Shown here: positions 12,008-24,721 of the stretch, one piece after another
Numbering within the stretch: the first letter of the stretch is position 1
How the letters are laid out: every line of letters starts with the position of its first letter
NCBI RefSeq assembly: GCF_025698545.1
Contig: NC_068576.1
Coordinates: 54,534,094-54,598,093 of the forward strand
Length of the DNA stretch: 64,000 nucleotides
DNA from: Gossypium raimondii
Lineage: Eukaryota > Streptophyta > Magnoliopsida > Malvales > Malvaceae
Reading direction: 5' to 3'
Notes under the pieces: model-generated
Database searches by the model: none
Seen by the model: the letters and a program-made list of their open reading frames with translations, nothing else
What the model was told of the DNA's origin: nothing
Translations under genes and position numbers: made by a program

Positions 12008-12539
12008 AAACCTGACCTACCTTGGTTAATTCCCAGATACTAGTTCAAGGGCCGATGTACCATTACTTAATAGTTCTTTTGTTTCATTTGTAATGATTTT
12101 ACTGTATCAGTCCCATTTTACTGTTTTTAGTTAATTTTTGACTCGGGTTCATTTGTAATGATTTTCTGTCAAACATCGAATTATTAGTTTCAGTCTATTG
12201 TAATGTTTTTATCTGACTTGATATGATACCTACCCTCGAATAGTTGAAACTCGCGTATGGTTAATCCATGTAAGAGGGGGCTGAAAACAAAATCGAGCTT
12301 AACATTCGTCTTAAAAAATGGATTGAAATAGAGGCTGAACCCACTTTCGACATTAGACTTTTGATGTCTGCAAACAAAAGAGGCACCAATAAGGTAAAGC
12401 TAAGAAAAAATTACCAAATTTTGTACTTCAAATCAGCCTCATTATCCTCTTCCCCGTTCTCATCAGACCTTGCTATCCAGCTAATCTTGAACTTTCTATT
12501 TTCTAACATCCTCCAAAGCTGCATCTCTAAACCCGCTCA

Positions 12540-13228
12540 ATATCAATGTCGCCGGAAACCATCTGATGCCAGTTCCTTCCGTGCTCCTCAGGCATTGTGA
12601 TACCGACCAAGAAGGCTCCACCACGGTAACGGACTAAAGCACTCATTTATCCACCATTCTTTAACTTCTCCCTAACCTTCTTGTGACCCAAGTCCCACAG
12701 GTAGCCCAATTAGCACTTAAATTCAGTGGCTTGAATATAGTTAACCTCATCGATGACAGCGACCTCTTCCAGTTTTTCTTTCCCCATTTTTTAGACCCCA
12801 TCAATTGTCTCTACTTAGCGCATTACTAACAAATCATTCATGAAATTACCTACATTGCCTTCGTTGATTCTGTAGTCAGAAGTTCTCACCACCATCTGAA
12901 CATATACACAGATTCCATCAGGAGTGAAATGGCAATAAAACAATGCTACAGAAGATTCAAGAGGTGGATTCCTCCAGGGCCATGTTCCATGCTGATAATT
13001 ACAAAGTCGTAGCCAGAGTGCAATCTTGGCCAGAGTTGGGGAGGAGAGGAAGAAGATATTTGCGAAGAAGGGATTTGAGAGAGGATGAGGAGGGAAAAGA
13101 AGGATTAAGGGAGCATTTGGGAGGGCAGAGGGTGGGGAATTTGGAGGATATGAAAGAAACACGTTTCCAAGGGAAAGATTGGGGGTAGCACTGGCAGCGG
13201 AGGCAGCAATGTATGTTACGTTGGCCAT
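12540..13228 (-). pseudogene. Unrecognised decayed gene between MTA and MYG1
   Basis: Read on the minus strand, 13228 downwards starts MANVTYIAASAASATPN, a plastid-transit-like Ser/Ala/Pro-rich segment. It continues to a stretch with PDGICVYVQMVVRTSDYRIN (about 12870-12935) and later, in another segment, LWDLGHKKVREKL and LVGITMPEEHGRNWHQMV (about 12570-12700). In-frame stops interrupt the downstream part (between the VNYIQATEFKC and LGYLWDLG segments, and again after KLKNGG). The codon-like order and GC content differ from the spacer, so an old gene or processed copy is more likely than chance. I could not name the family. Introns are possible but not proven. Confidence 0.4.
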
Positions 13229-13564
13229 GGGCCACAGTGGTGGGGAGCTTCGGGGTTGATGAAAAACGTTATTCTGTTTAACCTTTATAGAAGTTTAAAG
13301 TTCGTAGTGGTAAGAAGCATACGAGAGTGGGATTTCCTTTGGCTCACACATTTATAGGAAAATAAAGGAAGAAAAACCTTCAGGTTTCATTACATCCTAA
13401 AAGTTTTAACTTCTTTCTAAAGACAAACTAAAAATGCAGTCGTCACATGAATCAAATAGCACTTAATAAAAACAAAAAACTTGGGAAATGATCCAAATCC
13501 TGTGTTACAGAATGATGTAAAAGATACAAAGTCAAATGAAAGAAATTGAAGCAATCTCCCTAGA

Positions 13565-15923
13565 TTACATCTTTAGAGCAGTTCTTGCCATCACTAGAGC
13601 ACCCTCATAAGTTTGATTTCCACCGATAAACCCGCTCATGTGGACAAAGACACAGCCGGAAATTCTTGTCTCCTTTGAGAGCTCATCGTCCCTCAAACCT
13701 CGCCACTGTGCTGGGAGGGGCTTCCGGCTCTCAAAACTATCAGGAGATGCTGCTACTGCCTGCACTCGCCATTGTTTGCCCCGTTCATCCTGTGTCATGA
13801 TTACAATAAGAATGTATCTCAAACTCTGGAAAAGAGGAACAATAACTGCAACATATCCATTTGCCAGACACTAGTATCTAATCTAGGGCTAACACATTAG
13901 AAAACTTGTTTGAAAGGAAGATTGGTCTACTGAATGCATACCCCATAAAGAACATATTTAATAAGAGGCTCAACCTTCAGCTCCGCCTCAAGCTCAAATA
14001 AGTGAAGCTTCCACTGTTGGATGTGAAATGAAATCAGACTTAGTTGTAAATAAAATGATGTATGATGGTAAGTCAATAATAAGCTGCAGTCATTTGCAAC
14101 AATATATTCATCTCACATACTAATGGAAGTAGCAAAGGTTATTTGATGAAAGTTCAAACCAATTGAATAACCAAAATGAGTATATTTATAAACAAGCAAT
14201 TCTTTCCTCTTGAGAAGAGTTGCATAAACAGAACAATCTATAACATACACTTCTGCAGGGCTAGTTGAAGAAGAACATAACAGTAAGAAGAGAGTAAATT
14301 AGAAAATCTACTTACAGGGCAAAACCTTTTCAAAACCATAATTTCACCACTAGGATCTATGTCAAATCTCTCCGCAATGCACTCCATTACAATTGACCTT
14401 GCTGGTAGCCATGATCTTGCATGAAATCGGACACTCTGAGAATTGAAGAAGGCCATCAGAATATTAAAATAGGAAGAATGATACAGTACATACTTTTATA
14501 AATTCGCAAGGAAACGAACAAAAAAACAGAAATCCATATTGAAGACCTTACTAATAATTGTATATTTAGGTATGTTTAATTTTGACAGAGCCTTACTTCT
14601 AAGAACTCACTACCAGCTAGAGCCATTGCTCGTTGGAAAGCCTCATTCTCCTTCTCAGGTGATTGATCAGGATCTGTCCAGTCTAGATTTAATCTTCCAA
14701 CTCTAGAAGATATGTGTGTATTGTTCACATATTTTGGTGGCTTGTCAGTATCAAACTGGTTGATTCCATTGTCAATCGCATCAATTGCCTGGTAAAAGCA
14801 AAAAAAAAAAACCAATTGAACATCCAAGTTATAATCCCTTAACTAAAGCATAGGAAAAGGAAAACCAAGAAAATAGCAGTTCCTAATCTACTTCCATGCA
14901 AGCTCAGGAAGTCGTGGAACTCGAACCCTTTCAAAACATAAGAACCAAAGTTGTAGGTACCTCCATGAAGCTTTTGTAAATGGCCAGAAATAATCTATGC
15001 ACATCCGGGTGGTCTTCTCCAAGCTGAAGCTCTTTAGCTATTATCTCCTTGCCAAAATGCTAAATACAGGGAAAATCACTAATAAGGAAGAAATAGAATA
15101 ACCTACCGAAACACGTCATTGCTCATATTACACCCTACCAACTTGTATCAGGCCACAATACACAAAAGGCAAAAGGAGAGAACTATAAGAAGAATCTTCA
15201 ATTGCCCTATAGAATAAATGAATACCTTATAAACAAGTCCAGCACTGCTAAGCTTTGTATTAAATCCATGTCCAAAAACCTCCTCAAATCCCTTCTGGTG
15301 ATGATCATACCGGTCATGATTAGGATCATAGACGCCTCCAACATCAAGCACAGCATCAAGACCCTCCAATACCTGAAAAGTCAGATAAATCTTATAAACA
15401 ATCTTCAAAGAGGAATCATTAAGACCAAACGAGAACAAATAAACTACACGAATCCCATAATAAACCACCTACATCTCCAACTGGTTCTAGATTTCAAGCT
15501 TTCTAATTTATAGCCAACACTTGTAGCAAACAACTATAAAGCTAACTTTATAAAGAAGCACATATTTAGACCCAAAGAAAACCCATTTCATAATTTCCAT
15601 TTCTTCTAACTTTGCTATAATATTCGGCAATCACACAGAAAAAGGGGGGGGGGGGAACTAACCTTGGGATCTCGGGTACGGATAATCTCGGAGTTGGAGA
15701 ACTTGTCAGTGAGACGAATCATGAAGCAGCCGAGGGCCTCGTCGCAGTGGAAGCTTCCATTGTGAGTGCCGACGCGCTTAAAAGGAGCGTGGTTAGGGGA
15801 GGAAGTGGAGTAAGAAGGAGAAGAAACCCTAATAAGGTTAGAGGTAGCCATGAGAGGGCGAGAGAGGGTTTTGGGCAAGTTGAAAATTTTCTGGTTAAAC
15901 CCTCCTCTTGTAATTGCCCACAT
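13565..15923 (-). CDS. MYG1: MYG1-type DHH-superfamily exonuclease
   Basis: MYG1/UPF0160 family: 3'-5' RNA exonuclease of the DHH phosphoesterase superfamily, in other eukaryotes acting in both nucleus and mitochondria. Exons on the minus strand: 15923-15663, 15372-15226, 15059-14961, 14788-14597, 14435-14316, 14013-13942 and 13789-13565. All phases agree, giving 371 residues, close to the usual plant length. The metal/phosphoesterase motifs are visible: GTHNGSFHCDEALGCF near the N-terminus and GGVYDPNHDRYDHHQKGF (DHH) in exon 2. The first ATG (MWAITRGGFNQKIF) adds a basic, Ser-rich leader that looks like a mitochondrial presequence; an internal start at 15851 (MATSNLIR) would give a shorter form. 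Intron 1 carries a 12-base G/C tract a few bases from its donor. Confidence 0.96.
15644..15655. repeat. G12 homopolymer in MYG1 intron 1
   Basis: Twelve G on the plus strand. On the transcript it is a C tract beginning seven bases into the intron after the exon 1 donor. Confidence 0.95.
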
Positions 15924-15969
15924 GCCTTTAACTGCCCATTTTTCTCCAATACCTCCTTTAGTTTATAGA

Positions 15970-16331
15970 CTTGACAAAAACGGCACCATTTCCACGTATT
16001 CCTATTCCCATTATATATTTTGGATTTTCAGTGCTTTTTTTTCTAATATGATTTGGACTACACTTCAGGGTGGATTTGGATGATTAGTGTAAAAATACTA
16101 GTGAACGTATACTTTAGTGTAAGATAAAAATAAGCTAAATGCACTGTACTCAATTAGCCCTCTAAATTCAATTTGAAATTTTACTCAAAGGATAATAATT
16201 TTTCTGGGTACAAACGATGATTCAAAATTAAATTAATTTTGAAGAAGATAAAAGGGTTTAGAGACGTCCAACTCTTTTAGTACTCGGTGTGATTTTACAA
16301 ACTTAAATATCTATTAATTTAACCATATATT
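15970..16331. other. Intergenic spacer upstream of MYG1
   Basis: AT-rich, with the MYG1 promoter at its left end. No further gene, RNA or repeat recognised. Confidence 0.4.
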
Positions 16332-16340
16332 ATAAATAAA

Positions 16341-17627
16341 AGGTCAACTATATAAATAGTTCTTGAATTATACTCGTGATCTTATTTTGGTCTCTCAATT
16401 TTAAAAATTTTCAATTTAGATACTAACATTTGAATTCGTTCATATTTTGATCACTCATCATTAAATTGGTATCGGAATCTTTTTAACTGGTATAATAACA
16501 CATTTATTCCTCAATACTTACATATTCTATCAATTTGATCATAACTCTAAATAATTCAATAAATTTAACCATTCACATTTATAAATTCTATTAATTTGAT
16601 CCTTAAACTTCCTAACAAAGCTTTCAACTTTTAGAAATGCGAAATTTGGTTGTATATATCAATTATTATATATTGTATGATTTTGTATAAATTTTATAAT
16701 TGGTAGTATAATTAAGTTTAAATCATTTTATATATTTTAATTCAATATCTTATTTGATAAAATTAATATCTTAAATCATTATTATATGTATATGGTATAT
16801 ATAATTTCCTAGATTAACCATATATAAAAAATGTTTATAAAATCTATTAATTTTTATTTATGAAATCTATTTGTAATAAATATTTTATTTTTAAAAGAAA
16901 AGTGTTTCTAAAATTTGTTTACTTTTTTTAGAAACAATTTTAGTTTTTTTCTAAGTTTAATTTTTATGAATCTAGTTTGAAAATGTTTTGTTTACATATT
17001 TTAAAATTTAAAATTTAAATTCAAGTATGGTACTTAAAAATTAAATTATTTTTGAGAATAATAGTTGGATGGGTATCAACCTAGTTTATCCTAAAAATAT
17101 ATTCAAAATCCACGTCTATAAACTACAAAATAATTATATATTTTTGATTAATGCATGTATCTAGTCCGTGCATTGCATGAGTATATTTTATTACATGAGA
17201 TATAAAAGGTATCTTTGTTTTTTGGATGTCCTTTGTATTGCTTACAAATCATATACCTTGGGTTAAGTGATAAAAGAAATTTAAGTTCGAGTACGGTAAA
17301 TTAGTTGGATATGTAATGTCTCTGTTTTAAAATTGAAAGCTTTGGTTAGAAAGTTTAAGGATCAAATTGATAAAATTTGTAAATGTGAAGGGTTAAATTT
17401 ATTAAATTATTTAGAATTAGGAACAAATTGATAGAATATGTAAGTATTGAGGACTAAATGTGTTATTATGTCAATTAGAAGAATACTTTCTATCATCGAT
17501 TTAACAGCGGTAACTAAAATAGGGACGAATTCAAACGTTAGTGCCTAAGTTAAAAAATTTTAAAGTTGGACGACTAAAACAAGAATATAGGCATAGTTGG
17601 GTAACTATCTATTTATATAATTTACCC
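16341..17627. mobile_element. Large foldback MITE with ~300-bp inverted arms
   Basis: The left arm starts AGGTCAACTATATAAATAG and the right arm ends CTATTTATATAATTTACCC. The arms match as inverted complements, with scattered differences, for about 290-300 bp: both hold, in mirrored order, words such as TTCAATACTTACATATTCTA and CAATTTGATCCTTAAACTT. A loop of about 690 bp of AT-rich sequence separates them. An 8-bp perfect direct repeat TAAATAAA flanks it (16333-16340, 17628-17635), but in AT-rich DNA this is weak support. Non-autonomous; superfamily uncertain (hAT- or MULE-like). Confidence 0.65.
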
Positions 17628-17639
17628 TAAATAAAAAAA

Positions 17640-18160
17640 ATTATGAATGAAATATAAAGTTAGACGACCACAACTCATTATGGGTCGGGTTTGAGTTTAA
17701 GATTTTTAATCTCGATCCAACTAATTTTATTGTTTTAAAAAATAATTTTATATTAATAATTATATAATTAAACTTAAATAAAAAAAATTTATCATCTTTT
17801 AAATAATATAATAAGCCATTTAGGTAAATTAGTCGAGCTCGAATCCAAGTCCAAAAGTTTGTTTGGAATTGAGTATCAACTCGGCCCATAAATATCATCG
17901 ATAAAAAGTAATCTACAAGTTTTTGTATCATAGTGTGAAATGTATTTAATATTTATATTTTTAAAATGAGAAAAAGATCCTTGAAGAGGAACAAAATTAT
18001 TATTTTATAATAGTATAAAATATTAATTTTATGAAATAGATTAAATGGTGTGATATTAATTTTAAAATATAACGTGATATTTTTAAGTAACGTGGTATGT
18101 TCATTTAATTTATTGTACTTTAAAATATTTGTTGTATTTAATCAATGCATAATAATAACA
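17640..18160. other. AT-rich spacer
   Basis: No gene, RNA or clear repeat recognised. Confidence 0.4.
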
Positions 18161-18163
18161 GTA

Positions 18164-18590
18164 GTTTTTAATGTTTACATTTTGTTAAATTAGTTCATAT
18201 TTTTGGTTAAATTTGGTCCTCAACTTTTATAGAATAGTCAAATTATTTTTTAATAAAGATATTGATTAAAACATTAAATTTTTAAATATGACATCCCGCA
18301 TGGCAATCGACATGTATTCCATACTAATATTTTTAATTAATTTTTTGAATATTTTTATAATTTTAAAATTATTTATTGACGTAATATATCAAATAGTGCC
18401 ATGTTGCAGGAAATACATGTGAACTACTACACAGGTTGCCATACCAAAATCACTAAAACGTTAGTGTTTTAATCAACTTTTCATATAAAATAATAATTTA
18501 ATTCTTTTGAAAGGTTAGTGACCAAATTTAGTAAAAAAAAGAGAATAAAAGTCAAATTGATAAAAGATGTGAATCGATGATAATGTATGA
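18164..18590. mobile_element. Foldback MITE, family F, copy 1
   Basis: Inverted arms of about 170 bp. The left arm carries ATTTGGTCCTCAACTTTTAT, then GATTAAAACATTAAAT and CATCCCGCATGGCAAT. The right arm carries their inverted complements (TACACAGGTTGCCAT, GTTTTAATCAA, AGGTTAGTGACCAAATTTAG). The core CGCATGGCAATCGACATGTA recurs in three other places in this window. No coding capacity; the ends are approximate. Confidence 0.6.
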
Positions 18591-18904
18591 AATTGGGCTG
18601 AATTAAATGCAATGGTACAAACTTTTTAATCAATAATGGGTAGGGTGAACATTACATGTCTTATAAAAATATCATATCACTTTTTAAATTAATGTCTCGT
18701 CATATAATTTTTCATTTTAAATTACGTCGCATAAGGTCCGAGTATTATTTATCAATTAAATTAATAATTTTAAAAATGAAAAAATTTGATCTATGTAATC
18801 TCGACAGTTTAAAAGTGCAATTATAATATTTTAAAGTTTGGAGATTAATTTTGAACGAGAATCATAATTGGAGGATGCTCAATACAATTAAGTTTAGGCA
18901 TAAT

Positions 18905-19420
18905 GAAAAAATTACTCTTAATGTTTACATCCTTTGTCAATTTGACCATTATTATTTTTTGAGCTAAATTTGGCCCTCAACCCTTTAAAAGAGTCAAATT
19001 TAACCATCAACTTTTAAAAAAGTCAATTTGCTATTAAAAATACTGATTAAAACATTAAATTTTCAAACATGAAAACTCGCATGACAATTCATGTATACTT
19101 CATATATATATTTTAATTTTTATGAACTTATTATACTTTATATTTTATATTTTTGAATTTTAAAATTAAAGTATTTTAAATTTTTAAATTATCTGTTGGT
19201 GACATATAAAACAAATAATATCATGTCAACATGAAATATATATGGACTACCACACGGGTTTCCACACTAACATCGTTAAGAAAATAATGTTTTAGTTTGT
19301 ATTTTTGTTAAAAACGATTTAACTCTTTTGAAAGGTTAATGGTCAAATTTAGCTCCAAAAGAATAAAGGTCAAATTGATAAAAGATGAATATATTGAGAG
19401 CTAAATTAATCAATTCTAAA
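18905..19420. mobile_element. Foldback MITE, family F, copy 2
   Basis: Same architecture as copy 1 in the same order: AAATTTGGCCCTCAACC, CTGATTAAAACATTAAAT, CGCATGACAATTCATGTATA, an AT-rich loop, CACACGGGTTTCCACA, then AGGTTAATGGTCAAATTTAG. Ends are approximate and no target duplication could be fixed. About 315 bp from copy 1. Confidence 0.6.
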
Positions 19421-20054
19421 TGCTTGGGTTTGCAATTGCTTTGCTTGGATAAATAATTGTGTTAGAAAAAACTAGTTAATGAAATTTTAAAAAGTAAAAA
19501 GTAATTACCAAAGAAGAATAATTATATTAAAATAAATAATATAAAAACAATATGGATATCATTATATCTGTAAAATAATATAAAAATTTTAATAAAATAA
19601 ATTTTCTAAAATATATATTACACTTAAATAAAAATAATTTGAAGTTTAAGTTTTTATCGGTGGAATCATATGCATTAAATAAAATAAAATTAGATTGGTT
19701 TTGAAAAAAAAAATTAAACTATTAAAATTCCCTCTTAAAATTACTCATAAATATTAAAAAATTCAATATATTTACTTAAACAAATAAATTATTTTCTTAA
19801 AATTTGAAAACCTTTTCCAAGTTTTTCACTCACACACACCCTAAAAGCACAGCTACCCCCCCCCCAAAAGGATCATAATGCAATCTGCATTAGAATATAG
19901 GGACCTGTAAAGTATTCTTACCGAAAATAAGTGATTAAAACATCAATAAGAACCGCAAAAAAAATCAGGGGCCAGAACTGGAGGCCCGAAGGGTGAGAGG
20001 GAAAGGATAACAATCGCATTTGCACAGAATCCAGGCGCTGCAATCCCTGCATCA
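19421..20054. other. Spacer and promoter of the plastid membrane protein gene
   Basis: AT-rich to about 19800, then a (CA)n-like patch and a C10 tract at 19856-19865. The GC-richer stretch before 20055 is probably the 5' UTR. No other feature seen. Confidence 0.4.
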
Positions 20055-21265
20055 ATGCCCTCAGCAATCACCTCCACTTTGCTTCTCTCTTCAAAACCCA
20101 TATTCCTATTCAAAGATCCCTTCTACTTAGCACCTTCGACATGTCCAAAAGGCCCCATTTCTCCTCAGCTAAAGCCTCTCACCTTGAAATGCAGCGGTAA
20201 CTCGGAGGAGCAAGAAACAAGCAATGGCTTGAAGGATGCCCTTTCTGGTATCCTTGGCAAGCAGGTTGAGGAACTCTTGAACCGAGAAGAGAACAAGGGT
20301 TTGCTTGATGGATTGGAGAAGGCTTCAGAGAGAGTAGAGATTGCTAAGAGACAACTTGCAGAGATTGAAAAACAAGAACTTGAAGCTCGGTTATTGAGAA
20401 ATTACATTGACCAATTAGAATCCAGGGCCTCCGAGGTGAGCTTCTTCTCTAATTATGGGAAACTTTTCATATGATTATCTAATTAACTCATAGGGATATT
20501 TTCCATGATGGGACTATTTAACTATTGATGAGTAAATTTTGGTGAAAATTCAAGATTGCAGAAACTCAGCAGGAGATTTCACAAGCACGGGCCATGATTG
20601 AAGAAGCAGAACGCTCACTTGGACCTAATGAAGCTAATTATGGAGATGGAAACGCTTTCAGCAGCCAAGAAGATGGTGAAGAAGGAATTGATACTGATAA
20701 AGAGAGAGTAGAGTCATTAAAAGCAGCTTTGATATCTGCAATTGTTGGCACCCTTGCTGGATTCCCCATCTCCCTAACCCAAGTTTCCAGCACCACTCAG
20801 CTGCTGCTCCCTTTATCACTCAATTTCATCAGCTGCGCATTGTTTGGGGTCACTTTTCGCTATGCAGTTAGGAGGGACTTGGACAATTTTCAGCTCAAGA
20901 CCGGCACATCTGCAGCTTTCGGTTTTGTGAAAGGTATATATAACTGCAATCATGTGCTGCTAGACACAAATCTTTATGCGTATAGTCCGTAGAATAGGAT
21001 ATATGCAAACATAGAGCACATGGTTCCAGGTTTGATATGTAAAGTAATAATTGAAAATGTAGGTCTTGGTACATTGGGAGGAGGGGCTCCTCTGGAACTG
21101 GATCCTGGAAGCTTCTTGTCTCATGCTGTCGATGGTGCAGTTTATGTATCCCAGAATCTTCTCGTTTTTTTATTTGCTGCTGTTGGCTTGGATTTTTGCA
21201 TTAAGATGAGGATTTTAAGTCCTTTTCCCATGAAAAGATCAGCTCCGAGGACGGATACAAGGTGA
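20055..21265 (+). CDS. Plastid-targeted coiled-coil membrane protein, unknown function
   Basis: Three exons, 20055-20435, 20555-20933 and 21063-21265, phases consistent, 320 residues. The first ~50 residues are Ser/Pro/Leu-rich with few acids, as in a chloroplast transit peptide. A charged helical stretch with heptad character follows (LLDGLEKASERVEIAKRQLA, EKQELEARLLRNYIDQLESR), then an acidic linker (SSQEDGEEGIDTDKERVES). A hydrophobic C-terminal half has about three membrane segments (ALISAIVGTLAGFPISL, LLLPLSLNFISCALFGVTF, NLLVFLFAAVGLDFCI). I recognise the type as a conserved plant homolog-only family but cannot name a function. Likely in the envelope or thylakoid membrane (inference). 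Confidence 0.88.
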
Positions 21266-21343
21266 TCAGAAATTTCAAATGGATGAGAATCAGTATATGT
21301 GGCTCATTTTGACTGCATTCTGTATCATACTTGGATTACAATA

Positions 21344-21356
21344 CCCCCCCCCCCCC
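21344..21356. repeat. C13 homopolymer in the 3' UTR region
   Basis: Thirteen consecutive C about 80 bases after the stop codon of the plastid membrane protein gene. Confidence 0.95.
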
Positions 21357-21818
21357 AAATGGGAACATGAGATGGTTCATTATTAGCTATATTTGTAATA
21401 AACTTAACATAGTGGCTGCCGAAGTGTATGGTAAACCTAATCGATTGTTTACATAAAGAGTTTAAAGATGCTGGTTAATTCAAAAACCATTCAATTCAGG
21501 GGGCTTTGCTCCCATGGTGACATCTTCAATTCCATTTAAGATCTCATGCTTTTATATAAAATGTATTCTTCTGTTAAATTCCAAATATGGCTACAGTGGA
21601 ACACTCCTCCACACCCACAAATATTTCAGAACAATGAATCCAAGTCAAGTATAAAGTTTATAAGCCTAGTACATTTCTGAATTTTCTATTTGAATAACAC
21701 TATAACTTAAACATCGAGGAGCCGCTTAGGCTCTTACTCAAAGTTAGTATTCAAGAATATCAAAATTTGCATGTGCTCCATCACAACTCAATCCAGTAAC
21801 CAATTGACTGCATTCAAC
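21357..21818. other. Convergent 3' regions
   Basis: Lies between the stop codons of the plastid protein (+) and the AAA ATPase (-), so it holds the two 3' UTRs. Nothing else recognised. Confidence 0.45.
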
Positions 21819-23875
21819 TTATGTTGATGAACAAGAGCTATACCCATTATGCTCATCAACACCGATGCTTGTTTTCATGGAAGCAGCTAAAGCTTTCTCA
21901 AAGTCCAACTGCGACAATGGTCTTGGTGCCTGTAACTACACACCAAAAACACCAGCAAGTTAAGACAGATTGCTATTGCACAAGTCGCAATGAAACATGA
22001 AAGAGCATACTGCTAATCTTTTAAAGTAAAGATCTTATGTGAATTTAACAAGCAACTGTCACCAAAAGAAACCCAATAATTTGGTGATTAACTGATAAAG
22101 ATTCTCATATCGATAAAGAGTAAAACGAGTGATTTATCTGTACTTACTTGACGTGTCTTTTTAGCCTTCTCTTCATTTAAGAGATCCCTGAGAGGATTAT
22201 ATGCTGCTTGTTTGCAGAGCTCAAATAAATCAGAACCGGTATAACCTTCACATAATCTAGCTATGTGGTACAAATCAATAGTGTCCTCCACTCTCTCATT
22301 CTTCAATATCACCTTCAATATCTTTTCTCGATCATCACAGTCAGGCTTTCCAATTTCAAAAACCTGGGAGAAACGCCTAAGAATTGCCTCATCAAGCTCT
22401 GCCGGACGATTAGTTGCACCAAGTACCAGAACTCGAGCATTCTCTGAATGCAAGTTAATAGAAAATTCAACTTCATAGCTATATGCAAAAGTTAGAACGC
22501 TGAATATCAACATACACTAATTATTTAAAGCTATATTACTACATGCCCATATCTTTTCCAAACTGATCACTTCTGTATGAAGAACACAAGAAACATCACT
22601 ATATAACAGTGTTAAACAGTTTTAAAATATAAATCTGACAAAACACCCCACTTGATGTGACACACATGCTTTTCTAATACCTAAGAAATTGACTTAAATA
22701 CATAATGACTCTAAAAATCAAGGTATGAAGCAAAAGGAAAAACATCTTGAATTAAAATGTAAAAACCATTCTTCTAATATTGTAGTTTTGACAGTACAAT
22801 TTATATGTTAATTCAATGGTTAGCTACACAGTACGAAAGTGTATATAACACCTGACCATTGGATTAACAAATTTTGTATCCTTAACCCTTCTAATTCAAT
22901 CATGTTTTATACCGATAATGTAAGTTAGAAAAGGACATTTAATTTTTCGTACATTCACAGATTAAAAGTTAGTTCATAATTAAGGTAATAACAAAGAATA
23001 CTCACGATCGGTGGTAAAACCATCCCACAAGGCCATGAACTCAGTTTTCATAATAGCCATTGCCTCATGGTCCGTGGCTCGTCGTTGCCCCAGAAAACTA
23101 TCCACTTCGTCAATAAATATAATAGCCGGTTGCAGCTTATAAGCCAAACTAAAGACAGCAGCCACTGCAATAATATAACATAATGGCATTAATATAATCT
23201 TAGAAGTTAGAAATGTGTGTAACAAGGATTAAACGAAATCCCACTGTTCATACCTAGTTTTTGGGCGTCACCGAACCATTTACTCATCAAATTAGAAACT
23301 CTGACATTGATAAAAACAGCCCCAGATTCTTTTGCAATGGCTTTGGCAAGCATGGTTTTCCCGGTCCCTGGTGGTCCGTACAAAAGCACCCCTTTTTGGG
23401 GACCCAAAAGTTTGCCATAAGCAAAAAGCTCAGGCCTCTTAAGAGGAAGAATAACCAACTCATACAGTGCTTTTTTTATTCTGTCAAGCCCACCAACAGA
23501 GTCGAATTCTACGTCTATGTGATCTGGGTTCACCACATCACCCACTATCACATCCTGCATTTTATGGGGAAAAAACAATGACTTCGAGAATACAAAAGGG
23601 ATTTTGCCCGATCTATATGTAATTATAAACGATGATTTTGTTTTTCTTTTTTCTTTTTTTTCTTTTTGAAGTACCTCGTAAGGGTCAGTGTGGATGAGGG
23701 GGCGACCAAGGCGTTTGGAGATGGCATTTTTGTTCGCAATCGATTTCTTAGAGGCATCACGATTTGGGTTTAGTTGTTTGAGGCCGGCGAGGACCAGGCA
23801 ACTGAAAGCGATGCTGGCTGCATATAAGAGTAGGTCTTGTAACAAGCTTCTATCCGAACGACGGCCGGGGGCCAT
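21819..23875 (-). CDS. ATAD1/Msp1-type AAA ATPase, short C-terminus
   Basis: Membrane-anchored AAA ATPase of the Msp1/ATAD1 group, which extracts mislocalised tail-anchored proteins from mitochondrial outer and peroxisomal membranes. Exons: 23875-23675, 23554-23254, 23164-23006, 22443-22148 and 21929-21819; phases consistent, 355 residues. An N-terminal membrane helix lies near residues 12-32 ([18 protein letters not shown]). Walker A is GPPGTGKT, Walker [10 protein letters not shown], sensor 1 ATNRP, and the arginine finger region RRF. The pore loop [10 protein letters not shown] is present. Plant homologs I remember run to about 390-400 residues; this one stops after GYSSCSST, roughly 40 residues early, and has RRFSQ where RRFPQ is usual. 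The core looks active. Confidence 0.94.
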
Positions 23876-24721
23876 GGTTGTTGCTTGCCCCTCTGTAGGC
23901 CACCGCCAAAATTGTTGGAAATTGTGAAGAGAAATGTAGAGGAAGGAAGAAGCGTTGCCGTTATGTCCGTTTGCAGTGCACAACAACGCCGATGGTGAAA
24001 TGGGTTAATGAATGTTGGAACTGTTTGGCGCGCTACTATAGGGCACAGGGACCAATTCTCTCATTGGGCTGAGGCCCTACAACTTTCTGTAGTCATTAAA
24101 ATCTGGGTCAATGTTCGGCTCTTTTATATAGGCTGATGAAAATTTCCCTTTAAAAGAGACACGTTTCAAGGATCAAAATAGCCCCGGCCCTAAAATAACA
24201 CTGACTGAATAAATAAATCTTTAAAAAATGTTAGCAATGGCATTCATAGTCCTAAAAATTACAATGTCGAAATATATAATAAATATAAAAAAAGATATAC
24301 TATACTGGTTCAACATCCCATGATAGCTTCGAAAAAACACCAACTTGGTTGTTAAATAACTTAATATGATACTCAGCTTTTTCTGGACACAACCAAAACT
24401 CATAAATCTAACCTTTCTATGCTAATTCCATGATTCTGGCTCTGGAACTGGAACATCATTTTTTTTACATGAAATATTCAAGTACAAGCATCCTCATGCA
24501 CCCATAATATTTGCTTATTTGTCATTGAAGAAGCTGAAATCTGCAAAGGGATGTATCAGATCAAAGCCTTCTACTGTTCTAACGTTGTCGATGGCTCATA
24601 GGCATTAGGCAAACAATGGCGGAATACAACTTCACCTGCCTACTTTACATCTTTTGCCCAATTATACATTGGGAGTTTACTGTACAGTGGTTGTCACAGC
24701 TTTCTTGCATAACCTTCCCTT
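23876..24721. other. ATPase promoter and kinase 3' region
   Basis: The left part, upstream of the minus-strand ATPase start, is its promoter and 5' UTR; 24430-24721 is probably the 3' UTR of the Ste20-like kinase. No other gene seen. Confidence 0.4.
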
